Translations under genes and position numbers: made by a program
DNA from: Branchiostoma floridae
Taxonomy: Eukaryota > Chordata > Leptocardii > Amphioxiformes > Branchiostomatidae
NCBI RefSeq assembly: GCF_000003815.2
Contig: NC_049982.1
Location: 15,828,966 to 15,892,965 of the forward strand
Length of the DNA stretch: 64,000 nt
Direction of reading: 5' to 3'
In this document: in pieces, positions 25,598 through 36,534 of the stretch
Position numbering within the stretch: position 1 is the stretch's first letter
Layout of the letters: every line of letters starts with the position of its first letter
The notes under the pieces: model-generated
Told to the model about the DNA's origin: nothing
The model's input: the letters and a program-made list of their open reading frames with translations, nothing else
Database searches by the model: none

Positions 25598-28296
25598 GTT
25601 TGTCTATAATGAATAGTCCTGACGGTGACCTCCACTTAGCGTTCTCCTGAGAGGTCAATCGACCGCGAAAGGGCCCAGTGTTAAGGGAGGGGAGGAAGCA
25701 AGGAGAATAACTACGTCGTCTGAACAGATATGACCTGGCAATATCCCTCCCACACACGTTGTGTTTTAGGGAATTTTGAATTGAAGTCAAAACATTTAAA
25801 AGCTACATCAACAAGAGTTCAAAGACTACATACGTCCATGAAATATCTAATTAAAAAGTTGTAAACAAATGTCTTCTATATTCACATAATCCATACATGG
25901 TAATGTTTGCGTTTAACTTATGCATAAAGCTAGACAAATAGGCACAAAAAACGGAAGGTTTGCTGCAGTACCAAAGTCTTCCAATAGGAGGTAAAGAATC
26001 GACAAGGGCCGTCAGGTCAACAATACCCACCCAATATATCATCGAAATCCATCCAAACATCGACGTTTCTAAGAAACATGTATTCCGACGGAGTGAGAAG
26101 ACAGGACAATGTCATCATTTTTCCATCTGACCGTCAAAAGAAACATTTTCCATTGACCATTGATGAAGCGAATTGCTGCAGATTGGAGGATCCGGACTCC
26201 ATTTCCTCCAATGCACGGACAGTACAAACCACTGCTGTTCATTGCCGTAATGAAGACTATTCTTCCCAGCATCCGCCAAGGCGGAAGCGAAGAAATATTA
26301 TGACCCACAACGACGTATTCGAAGAGGGACTCCATCATTACTAACTGCCCTACATGTACATAATGCCGCACTCACCTATTGTCCACAAATTGCACAATGC
26401 AGACCGTCCTCACAGAGGACTCTCTGTCGCCTGCTCAAAATTTCCCTCCCCCAGCTTTAATGAGTATCATTCATACCAGCATCCGCAGTCAGAAAGCGCA
26501 TCAATAGCTTTTCTGGCGTCAACAAGTACAATAATAACTCCTCAAGACTTGCTTCTACTTATTGTACATTTTGAAAATAACAAATGCCAATCAACCTTTC
26601 CAATCACGAAGAAGGTGCCGACGTCTTCACCGGGTGCATTTGTCCGAGCGGGTTGTTTCTGCCAACTCACCTTAATTTTTGAAACATCGTTCCGCCCAAG
26701 TCAGTACACGTGTACTCTTCACCGCTGATGGCAGGGAAGGCGAGGGACATCAACACGGTTTCTCCTCCAAAGGACGATCACGCCTTCCCCTAGACAGCGC
26801 TAGCCCGGCACACTAGTGCCCTGCTCCTGTCCATGAGGAGCCGCGGTTCTGTGGAAGGTCCCATCCATCCCTGGACTGCCCCGGCTTCACCGCGCCACTC
26901 GGCTTTTATTGGATGGGCTGAGCTTGCTTGTCCCAATATGCAGGTTTATTGGGGTGCGGTCATTTATCGTTGGTCATTGCTCAAAGATGATGCAAATGTC
27001 TTCTAAGGTGCCATTGTCACTAAAAGTATGCATGTGCATGTAATAAAAATCGTATGGATACCCGTATGCACACTTAGACCCGTCCTAAAGTTAGAGCGCT
27101 TCAAAATTTAATTTCAGTTTTGTACGCAATTTTTGAAGATTTTTGTTTGCCACCCCCTTTCTTTATCTTTGGAATAACGTAAATTAGACTGATGTACACT
27201 TTTAACCCCCTCTGGAGTCAAACATGAAGAGTTAAAGCAGCATTCTCTGGGTTTATGTTGCACACTGGTGTGGTAGCAACATTAGCTTGTATGTTAGCAT
27301 TTTGACTGTGAAAGCCCGGGAGACGCATTTGTACTGGGATGAATCAGATATACCCGTAGCCCTTCACATTCCACCCGTGTACTCGATCTTATGACTGATA
27401 CTCTATCTCACACTCAGGGCTTAGCCGCCCGGCAAATAGCGTTATCGAGTGTTATATATCCCAACACTGCTAGAACTGTATAGATGCTTGTGATATTTTT
27501 TAATAGAAGTCTCAAACACACAAAGCATTCTATTCTAAAGGTAAAGGGTAGGAGGGGTGTGTGTGCGTGCACGCATGCCATAGCGCAATGATTCATCTAT
27601 CCCAGTCGAAATATATACGAATCTCTAACCTGAATGTTTCCATCCTCATTGCCTATGTTGTTGAAGAAATTGCCAATTTCCTCATTACCCTGTATGGGAC
27701 CAAGGAAAAGACAAAACTACAGACACGACATCTCAGCGTCTGCTCCTTGTAAGATCGCAACAAGATAAGTATTTATAAGTCTTATCGCCCATAAAAAGGG
27801 CGCCCATAATGATGTTTGCGCCGCCATAGCATTCCAGAATTGGCTAATGTTAGCAGATTATCGGGGACAATTAGATTAAGTCGCAGGGAAGCACTTATTT
27901 TTCGACCGCTATGTGCGTATGCGCTAAATGTGACTTCTTTTTATGTTGAATTATTTAAACGTCATGTTTGTTAAGACGCCAATGAAATATGTAAAGAAAA
28001 CATGGCGGAAATTTGGTTATCAATACTCCCATGTATAGTCAGATTGCCATACATTGTACCTGTTACAATTGTCGCGCAATTAAGTTCTATTCTATACAAC
28101 CTGATGACACATTTATTAGGACAAGGCAGATGTAAAACTTTCAATTTTAATGTGAGCGTCTTAGAACTAATCTAAACATATCATGTGACGTGACATGAGC
28201 ACTTTCAATCTAAAGAACTGACGACTGGATGCAAACAATTAATTCAATGTCATTCGATATCACCGCCATGTTGTATAGAGCTTGACGATCTGCAAT
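25598..28296. other. Non-coding stretch, no gene seen
   Basis: Open frames near 26069-26728 on both strands have no motif or splice support. No repeat family shared with the rest of the window was recognised here. Confidence 0.4.
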
Positions 28297-28351
28297 TTAC
28301 AGGTGAGCCGCTGGAGGCGTTGTCAGAATGGCCACCGCCGGAGTATCAGGC
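28297..28351 (-). other. Possible alternative last exon of metallothionein A
   Basis: A good acceptor (tttgcatttcag, exon start 28351) would join in phase to the donor-like CA|GTAAGT that overlaps the stop codon at 28720. It would replace the stop with a 17-residue Pro/Ala/Thr tail ending at TAA 28297. The tail lacks Cys and the poly(A) signal lies before it, so use of this exon is doubtful. Confidence 0.2.
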
Positions 28352-28523
28352 CTGAAATGCAAATATACGAGCATGTTAAGTAACTGTTTTGCACTTTTCT
28401 TGCATTCCAAGGTTTCAAGTTAAATTTCAAATATAGAGCTGCGTCTATAGTAGAAAATTTGAAATATTTTCAGTGGATTGCAATAGCCTATAAGGTACCA
28501 CACATTTTCTGTGTGCACTAGTG

Positions 28524-28529
28524 TTTATT
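28524..28529 (-). terminator. Poly(A) signal AATAAA of metallothionein gene A
   Basis: The plus strand reads TTTATT, so AATAAA lies on the minus strand 191 bp past the TAA of the last metallothionein exon. The short distance supports that exon as terminal. Confidence 0.6.
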
Positions 28530-28719
28530 CTAGTAGAACAATGATTAATTCACGTGTACATTCATTGTGATGTGGCCCAAGTTTGTCTTGCTTTGTCTGA
28601 AAAGTTTGAATTGATAGAACTGTGATACAAACACCAATCATCTAGAAGTCTTGTTTATATGGCATTTGCTTTGCAAACTAGCTGAGGTAGTGGGCGATTA
28701 AAAAAAACACGACACCAAC

Positions 28720-29990
28720 TTACTGACAACACGAGCAGCCACAGGCACAATTCTTCCCTATCCCCTTGCAGTCAACACAGCCTGTGAATGAAAGCAAAAT
28801 CATTTTCACCTCGCACTGAGGAATAATCCCTAGACTGTATAGATTTCTGTTCTGAAGGGCAGCTGAGTCACGAAGGTCATTGGCACATAACTTGAAAGTT
28901 CATCTGAAAATTTGGGTCCAATACGTTTTGTTGGAAATTACATCCATAACGTCATGGGTACTTGTTATCATACCCGCCCCGAGGTGGATTTATTCGGTGG
29001 TTATCGCAAATGTTCAGGCGTTAAGACACTATATACATCGAGGAATAGGCAGATCGAGAACCCCTAAATTTATCATAATGAGGTGTTGATATGACAAGAG
29101 ATGAAGGCAGACAGTACTACGGAAATCACGGCATATATAACAACTTTTGTACGAACACTTTTGAGTGTGCATGCGTGGTGATGAGGCACACTTACAGGTG
29201 ACAATGTCAGTGACATTGCTGTGAAGTTTGCAGCCGACACACTTACAGCCGTCACCACACTGGCAGTCATCGCCGCACTGGCACGGCCCGCCGCAGGAGC
29301 ACGTTCCGCCTGACAACACGTCAACGGGAAACAAACAGAACATTGGCACTGTTCGTAGACTAGCGTTGGGAAAATGACAGCCTTGAGACGGAATTCGACC
29401 GGTTTGGACTTAATTCGTCTATCTAAAGAACATTGACACTTATACATCGCCATTTGAAATTTTAGTACTTGTAACCGAGAGCCATGAACATGGTCACGAC
29501 CTAACAAATTCAATGTCCCCCTGTATAATCAAGGAGGCCAAAAGCCGTCAATGTTTCTGTGAAACTTGCTATGGTAATGGTTGAAGGGTAACTTAGACTT
29601 GCAGTAGTCTTGCAGTATTATCAATGTTATACACAAAGCTATCTGTATAGAGTATCGGGAAACAACCTCCTAGAGTAGAAGCAGCAGTGCTCTCCATAGA
29701 TTGGCCTAGTGCAGGCCGGCTGCACTCCATGCATCTTATGTCAGAACTCTTAGAGAGTCCCGATGACTCGGCACTTGATTAGAATAACAACATAGTAGTA
29801 TGTGTTCGGCAGCACGTAGTACTGTGTCTACTGTTGAAAGTCCAAGCCCCTAAATGTAAACACACCCACGACGACAGGTAAGATCAGGTAACGTTACGTG
29901 TTCGGAATAAGGGCAAAATGTTTCAGTAGTTAGCAGAAGTTTGTACGCATCATGATACTCACTCTGTGCACAGTTGCAGGGATCAGGCAT
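28720..29990 (-). CDS. MT: Metallothionein gene A (three exons)
   Basis: Coding exons are 29963-29990 (ATG at 29990, M-P-D-P-C-N-C-A-Q), 29196-29309 and 28720-28781. All junctions are GT-AG and all are phase 1: donors A|GTGAGT and T|GTAAGT, acceptors ttgtcag and cattcacag. The predicted protein has 67 residues with 19 Cys, no aromatic residues and many C-x-C pairs, the signature of a cytosolic metallothionein that binds zinc, cadmium or copper through thiolate clusters. Cysteines fall in two blocks, residues 5-36 and 48-66, joined by a Cys-free linker (37-47) containing a His, which suggests two metal clusters. The stop TAA overlaps a donor-like GTAAGT; splicing there to an acceptor at 28351 would give an extra tail ending at 28297, but a nearby AATAAA favours the simple stop. 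No TATA box or metal-response element was found in the 350 bp upstream. The M-P-D-P-C start resembles amphioxus metallothioneins as I recall them. Confidence 0.88.
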
Positions 29991-30547
29991 AATGGTGGTC
30001 TCTTTCGCTAAGTATTACGCCGTGAAAGGAGGAGACGCGAAGATGTGGCACTCGGCACTTGTTCAGGTATTTGCAGCCAGCTGACCGTGGGCTGACCCCA
30101 AATCACATGGAAATGCATGTGTTGGACTGCAACACGTTTTCAAAGGAGGCAAAGCAGAAATTATCATTTCCGCTTAACCTCATGAACAAATCCTGTCTTG
30201 ATTAATGTGTGGTAACTAAGATACACGAGTATTGTTTCGTGTCACACTTGAAGCACTATTGGTTTTGTTTTATTCGTTAAAGTAGTATTTACTCCCTTCA
30301 CGTAGAATGTATTGATCCATCCTACTAGCAAGGTAAAAGGTCACAAAGAATAATTCAGCATTGCGTCATAAGACCACCTGTTGTGAACATGCTTTTATGA
30401 GAAACTGACATTCAAATGACAAATGATTTCGGAAATCCAATGTACCATCGTTTCTTGAGTATTGCAGTATATCACGTCAGTATACACTATTTTGGTACAA
30501 GAATGAAGAAACTCTACTACTATTCAAGAAGCCAAGGTAATGCTATG

Positions 30548-30585
30548 TCTAATCAAGGAGGTTTTAAATCTCCTTGGTCTAATTT
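30548..30585. repeat. Short hairpin, tctaatcaaggag type
   Basis: atcaaggag followed by ttttaaat and ctccttggt forms a near-perfect short stem. A similar arrangement, tctgatcaaggaagcctccttggtct, occurs at 17025-17050. Confidence 0.5.
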
Positions 30586-31559
30586 GATTTTTTTGTGTGG
30601 ATGAGCCGCCATTCTTAAATTGAGTAAAAAAAGAATAGTGAGTTGTCGTTTTGTTTTCCCTCTTGAGGTGTTGAATAAACATTGTTATTCACTGATCTGG
30701 ACTTAGTTTAGCATACAAAGCAGTGCTAAACCAGCAATGTTAAATACTTTAGTTGTCAGATCCTGGGGAGCAGTGTGCACACGTTATTGTTAACGCTAAG
30801 TACTTCTCAATAAATAACCTATCAAGTATAAGTACAAACACTGGAGTGCATAAAACAACAGACATTAACATAAGTAAATACGTGTGCAAATGTAGCAATC
30901 TAGCTCATCTCGAGTGCATGCACCTTCTGCCTACACCACACGGAGGGTCTGCATGACTTTCTTTGTTAGGCTGAGCTAATTCACAATCAATCATAGCTAC
31001 CTGACCTGACCGGCACTTCTTCAACTTATTGTTAGTAAATTATTTGTGAAATGTAATTGGTTACTTTAATTCAATGTAACATCTTCAACATTTTCTTAGG
31101 ACATATTGATTTGATTGTATGGACGACATCCAGTGAGAACCCTGGAAACTGATGCATGCGAATAAAAATGTTCATCATGAAATGGTCAGGAAGCTTCGAA
31201 GGTGAACAAATGGTCATTTCCACCACCCAGATAACAGACGTACACAATCTATGTTAAAAGAGAAAGAAGGCTTTAATCACATTTAATGACGATTTATTCA
31301 AATTTTGATAATTGAAGTTCAATGATGGTCACCTGTATATAAGTTTAAGAGGCCACAAGTATTAAAGAAATTTTTGTCATTTACCGCAATGGAATTTTAG
31401 CATTTTCTGAACAGGGATGCAAAATAGGTGCATAATATCTGCTCTTTTTTTCATAGTTATAAATGTCACATGTTGCAATAGTCCTATATTGGAGCAAAAC
31501 ATAGTTAATATCTAGCTATATGAAGCATCACTCAAGCAATCTACATACCAAAAAATCAA

Positions 31560-31800
31560 TCCCTTCTTTTAAAAAAGTTATTGCCTTTCAAAGTCTGACA
31601 CTAAATCGCCCCCTGTAAATCTAAAACAAGCCACTAGGGGGTCCAAACCTACACCACTTACTCTCGGCCCCAATAGCTATCTACCACCTAAAATCATGAC
31701 CACAGTATGTCAAGGACTCAAGATATCAAACCCAAAAGCTCAGCTGCAGCACCGTAAAAAGCTGTCAGGTGCCCAAAATCTAATTGTTTCCAGGTCTCAT
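31560..31800 (+). repeat. Dispersed repeat (shared with 45.86-46.0 kb)
   Basis: The modules ccactaggg..tccaaac, cacttactctc, gctatctaccac and tcatgaccacag..atgtc occur in the same order at 45875-45965. This marks a diverged interspersed element whose superfamily I cannot name. Confidence 0.65.
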
Positions 31801-32551
31801 CTAGATTCATCCACATATCCTAATATCAATAAAAGCCATCCAGGCGACGTGTTCTTGAGTTATGTTGGCTTTCTACACACATTTTCTGCTTACCCACATG
31901 ATTGCTACTGGAAAGGGTCGCAGTCTTCAGTACGGGATGTTAGGCTGTGGTCCACTGTTCACTGTGCTTGTCAAAAAGGGGAATTTCCACGGTACAGTGA
32001 ACCTGCAAATACTGCACATGCTGTTTGCTGTCTCTGTCATGACCAGTGGAAGAATAGCTCTTCCATGAGCTAAACTGGACTGATATCAATCTCACTTTTT
32101 TGAGTTTAGTTTTAAGGCGCAAGTTGTGGAGGCCTACAGAAAGGCATTGGCTTATAATGTATCACGTTTGCTGAAAGCACAGCCTGAAGATTCAGGCCAA
32201 CAGAGAATGCTGTGGTTTTCAAAACATAAATTTTTGGTCATTTTTTTTTAATGTGTGCCTCTATTTCTTTTTTCATGGGGACACCAGTGTTGTTGATGTG
32301 TCGTTCAGCACCAAGGACAGGGGCGCTGGTTTTGCAGATGTGGCAGTCATGGACAGAGGAAACTGTTGTTGATGCAATATTTAGGGACAGGGACACCAGT
32401 CTTGTTTGTGTGTCAGTCTGGGAGAGCTGTACGAGTATAAATGTATTATTTATCACCAGGAAAAGCAGCCCCTATCAAACTCATTTGTGTGAGTGTATTT
32501 CTCAATGAGTGCCAGTGTTGTTTCTGCTGCCAAGATAACAGTTTATACATG

Positions 32552-32994
32552 GTTCTGACTAGGGCTGGGTACCGGTACAGAAAATTCAGGTCCAGGTCCG
32601 GTTCAGGTCCAAAGGATCAGGTCCAGGTCCGGACCTGAACCTGATTCAGTATGACTCATACTAATAGTCCATTTTACTACAAAGAAATCTGTTTGGTGGA
32701 GTACTAGACTTACACTGGCGTTTTAAAATCCTACAACGCTAACTGCACCTGTACGATTGGCTTTAAAACTTGGTAGAAATTACTATGAACTCTACTCTTC
32801 TTTACTCTTGTTATTTTCTTCCACCTGCAAGCGCCAAAACTCGTAAATGCCTTATGAAATAATCTGTTAATTTTCTAATCGGTCCAACATCCGGTCCACC
32901 TACTTTTTTCAGGTCCGGTTTTTCTAGACCGGTCCAATAGGAAAAACCGGTTTTGTACCGGTACGCTGTACCGATACCCAGCTCTAGTTCTGAC
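32552..32994. mobile_element. hAT-type MITE with 8-bp target duplication
   Basis: The element spans 32560-32986 (427 bp). Its ends are TAGGGCTGGGTACCGGTAC and, reverse complemented from the right, TAGAGCTGGGTATCGGTAC. It is flanked by identical 8-bp direct repeats GTTCTGAC at 32552-32559 and 32987-32994. An 8-bp duplication with TIRs starting TAGRGCTGGG is characteristic of the hAT superfamily. Both arms carry aggtccggt-type subterminal repeats. The interior has no transposase frame, so it is non-autonomous. Confidence 0.93.
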
Positions 32995-33429
32995 AGAAGG
33001 GAGACTAAGCCAGAATATATTCCACTTAGCTGTATTTATTGACAATTTTTTTCGGAATGTAAAATATGGACATCTCAACTGGTACAGATAGTATGTACCA
33101 CATAAGTTATGTACATCACTGTATATGATACAATGTGGACCACACAGATATCAGGTACTTTCTAATAGTATAAGCAAGAAATACATAATAGTACATGTAC
33201 ATCACATGGCTTAACATGGTAGAAAGACATTACTGTGATACAAGTTAATGCTGCTGGAGTTTGTGATACAAATGATTTAGTAATGAACACAGGTTTTGTA
33301 ATGCGGCATGGTATCTATGCAATCATGTCACCCTGAGAGTTTGTTGAAGTTATATTACTTTCAAATTGTCATATTGCTCTTTACAACTTTGAATTGAAAA
33401 TCCTTGTGATTCAGACAGTGTATGATATT

Positions 33430-34080
33430 AATTATATTTCAGCCATACCATATATGGTATGGTGAAATATATTGTATTCGTAATGTTTCTTTCTTTCTTT
33501 CTTTCTTTCTTTCTCCTGTCAAATCTTCAAAGCGATTCATCTCCGTCGTTCCGTGACCGAATGACATGAAATTTGGCACAAGGGTAGAGTGGGTCAATAC
33601 CGATGTGCTTTTTTCTCATTTTCTTCATATCTGCCTCTAAAATGATTTTATTGAAGTTTAAAGGTCATGTTTTGACCAAAACGGTATATTGTGGCCCCCT
33701 GTTCCCTTGAATTACAATGGAATGCCCTTAAATTTGGTGTAGATAGGCATTAGATAGTTGGTAAAATGATCCAAGTAAAGTTTTTGGCATAAACTACTTT
33801 AAAATGCTTAATTTCAGCGCTTTTCTGAGGGGAAATTGGTTTTCTTTCGGCTTCCTGCCGTGAACTCCAGTGACCCCAGAGCCCACACGTGCCAGGTGCC
33901 AGCGGTCTGGGGAGAGCGAGAGATAATTACTTTATGGACGCCAGCCAATCAGCGACGAGAAAGGCGAATGCTAGTTAATATTCATAAGCGGGGCCTTGCA
34001 ATCCCGTATATACACAAACAGATGCATATTACAGCCTTACATTGGCCATATGGTACCCTGTGCCGGGTTTGAAATTGTAG
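33430..34080 (+). repeat. Repeat-like spacer with TTTC microsatellite
   Basis: It begins with an imperfect palindrome (atttcagccataccatatatggtatggtgaaat, 33436-33470), followed by a (TTTC)n tract at 33486-33515 and AT-rich sequence with no gene. The palindrome-plus-microsatellite start suggests a transposon end, but no second copy is visible in this window. Confidence 0.4.
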
Positions 34081-34284
34081 TTTGCGAGGATTTGGAGTTC
34101 AGACAGGGTCATTTGAGCGGTAGCGGACGGTACGCGTGCATTGAACGTTAGTGTCGATGAATTTACCAACATTCCGCATGGCACTATCAATCATTTTCGG
34201 CAGATTTTGACAGGGAAAATTGAACGGTTTGCGTTTAGTTTTGATACGTAAGTTTGACAGAGGCGAGAATGCATGTATTTTTTC

Positions 34285-35265
34285 CCGAACAAATGTAGGT
34301 ACTTCTAGTGTTGTTGTTGTTCTTTTTTGACGTAAACTTTGTACATTCAAATTGTAAGTAACTTTAAACTGCCAGAGTTTGAGCCCAATAAGACACTCTC
34401 AGTACCAGAGTATCACCACTGACCTCCGAAAAGAAACCCCCGAACAAAGTAGAAACACCTATCCTCCAGGTCTCGCACGCTACGAGCAGGAAATTATAAC
34501 ACTCAGACAAGATTACGTCCGATGGCTGATTGCATACAAAGTAAAACAATTTAACAGTGGTGTGCAGGGGCATATCAGTTAACAAAGAATTCGAAGGAAA
34601 ATGAAATATATAGATAAAGCAAAATCAAATTAACTTGTTGGTCCTGGGATCTTTCAGATAAGAAATGAAGCGACAGAGTGGTAAAATTCTTGTAAAATTT
34701 CGAGACGTCTCCGTTTATGTAATGGCTCATACAAAACAAGAAGAAGATTGAAGTTTTTAGCTTGAAAAAAACAACAACACTCCTACTACACAGTACCTGC
34801 ACCTGACAATTATTAAAACGTATGCCCTACTTGCTTAAAAAAAGTTCACTGCAATAATAAATGTACCCACATCACAAGGAGATTATGACGGTACTTAGAC
34901 CTAGTTATCGAAGTGGACATTGTTGAATGGCGTCATGTAATTTCATGACGAATATCTTCTGAATGGAAGATGCGGTTTTTTTTTCACTCTCGGAAAAATA
35001 GGAGCTGCCGCAATTCTAAAAACCAATCAGTTATGCATAGGCGCTCCTGTGAAAGATTATATTCTTCCATATGGGCCCGGGGCATATTGGGCAAGCTCTG
35101 TTTTGACATGGAATCAATTCACAATATTAGTTCTCTTTTGGGGATAACTTACATTAAAATATTGCATTTTTGCGCAGGGGTGACTTGGAACAGTCCAATG
35201 TTGCGTGGGAATGGGTATGGCTGAAATATGCTGTATTTGCACCCAAGCAAATGTCGGCCTTTCTA
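34285..35265 (-). mobile_element. Dispersed repeat, copy 1 (inverted copy at 58.8-59.5 kb)
   Basis: Read on the minus strand, this segment is colinear with 58830-59525. Shared blocks in order include gcaaatacagcatatttcagccatac, gcgcaaaaatg, gtgaattgattcca, cttgtgatgtgggtacatttattattgcagtgaact, tactttgtatgcaatcagccatcg, and aaactctggcagtttaaagttacttacaattt. It is longer than its partner. No protein domain was recognised, so the superfamily is unknown. Confidence 0.8.
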
Positions 35266-35408
35266 GTGATTCAACTTTTATCTGTACAGTAGTATAATGT
35301 CAAGATTTTCCACTTCATGTGCTATGTGAAGAATATACAATCGAATCCCAACAAAGGTGTATATTAAACTACAACTGTTGTATAGTATTAGATATAGTGC
35401 TAGGTCGG

Positions 35409-35422
35409 ACCCCCCCCCCCCC
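35409..35422 (+). repeat. Poly-C tract
   Basis: An uninterrupted run of about 14 C. Its length is likely polymorphic or error-prone. Confidence 0.9.
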
Positions 35423-36163
35423 ACAGTAAGTGTAACAGGAAGTACTTGTACAGGAACTTGTACAGGAACTGGACACTCCCACTTCCACAAGTCCTACTGG
35501 AGACCACCTCATGTGTAAGTTTCTCCACACACCAGTCCTACTCAGTGTTACATGGTACAGTTTGTCATAGATGGCTCACATGAGATGATCTTACTCAAAC
35601 TACACCAGACCACACAGTACAGTTCCACCACAGCTGGGTTAGTTCCAGTTCAGTACAAGATCCCCTCACACAGACAGGAGGCACAAGTCCCTGACAGACT
35701 AGTCCACCCTCCCACCACTGCAACAACCTGACATGGTTGTGGGGTGAAGTGAGGATGGGGCCCGACATCCCGATTGGCAGACCGGGTGCAGGGCAGCCAT
35801 CTCTCACTGCACGGCGCAAACATATCAGATCGATGGTGCAGTGGGAGAGGTTGGACAGTCTGTAAGAGACGAGAGCCTCCTATCTGTGGAGTTGGTCCTG
35901 ACGTCCCCTTCCCCACCCCAACTGTGTGTGCAAGACCTGTAGGTTTTGTTGCAGTATTGATCACATGTAGAACAATAATTATGACTCAGATATACCTGAT
36001 GCTGAACGATAAGGTGGGGATATTAAAATCTTATTTGGGACTGTATGATAAAAAACTCAAAGTCAGATCTATGCCATTCTGATGTTCCAGCATGATTTGT
36101 GAAACATTGCATCTGGACCTGTGCAATAAGGTAAGGAACGTCATATTATTCTGTTTTTTAGCA

Positions 36164-36364
36164 TACTGTAATTCACTTTGTCTTCTCGATACAAACTTTC
36201 ACGGTCTGAGAAAATCTAACTTGTTCTCGGAACTAAATGTTCATGGTGAACGAATCATTTGTCATTGTCACTATGACAAATTATTTATTATCGGTAACGA
36301 TAAGTTCATGTTACAGTCATCACCATGAAAACCATGAACATTGAAAAAATCAGGAATTACAGTA
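36164..36364 (+). mobile_element. MITE with TACTGTAATTC ends
   Basis: This 201-bp element has terminal inverted repeats TACTGTAATTC (left) and GAATTACAGTA (right) and an AT-rich, partly self-complementary interior. The related left-truncated copy is at 6772-6991. Confidence 0.75.
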
Positions 36365-36534
36365 ATTTGTGTCTAAACATTCTATACTGAGTTGTACATG
36401 CAAAAAAGGCATGGGACAAACATAATGCCCAATAATGCACAGTTAAACATAAAATGTATACACATGTAGTTACATGAACCATTGCCAATAAATATCATGG
36501 ACACGATGGTAAGGTGCCCACTGTTACACCCAAC

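Larger units (their letters stand above)
30000..32559. other. Upstream region of metallothionein A and repeat-bearing spacer
   Basis: No MRE core (TGCRCNC) or TATA box is seen within 350 bp of the metallothionein A start. The segment at 31560-31800 belongs to a dispersed family also seen at 45860-46000. No gene is supported. Confidence 0.4.

Noticed and set aside
25225-25616. Several frames crossing the 117-N gap
   Set aside because: Frames containing N have no meaning; only the two flanking segments with splice sites were considered.
29073-29513. Minus-strand frame of 146 codons over a metallothionein A exon
   Set aside because: It is the wrong frame across exon 2 and its introns. The Cys-rich frame with matched splice phases is the real one.
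31696-32073. Plus-strand frame of 125 codons
   Set aside because: It starts inside a dispersed repeat shared with 45.9 kb and shows no protein family motif.
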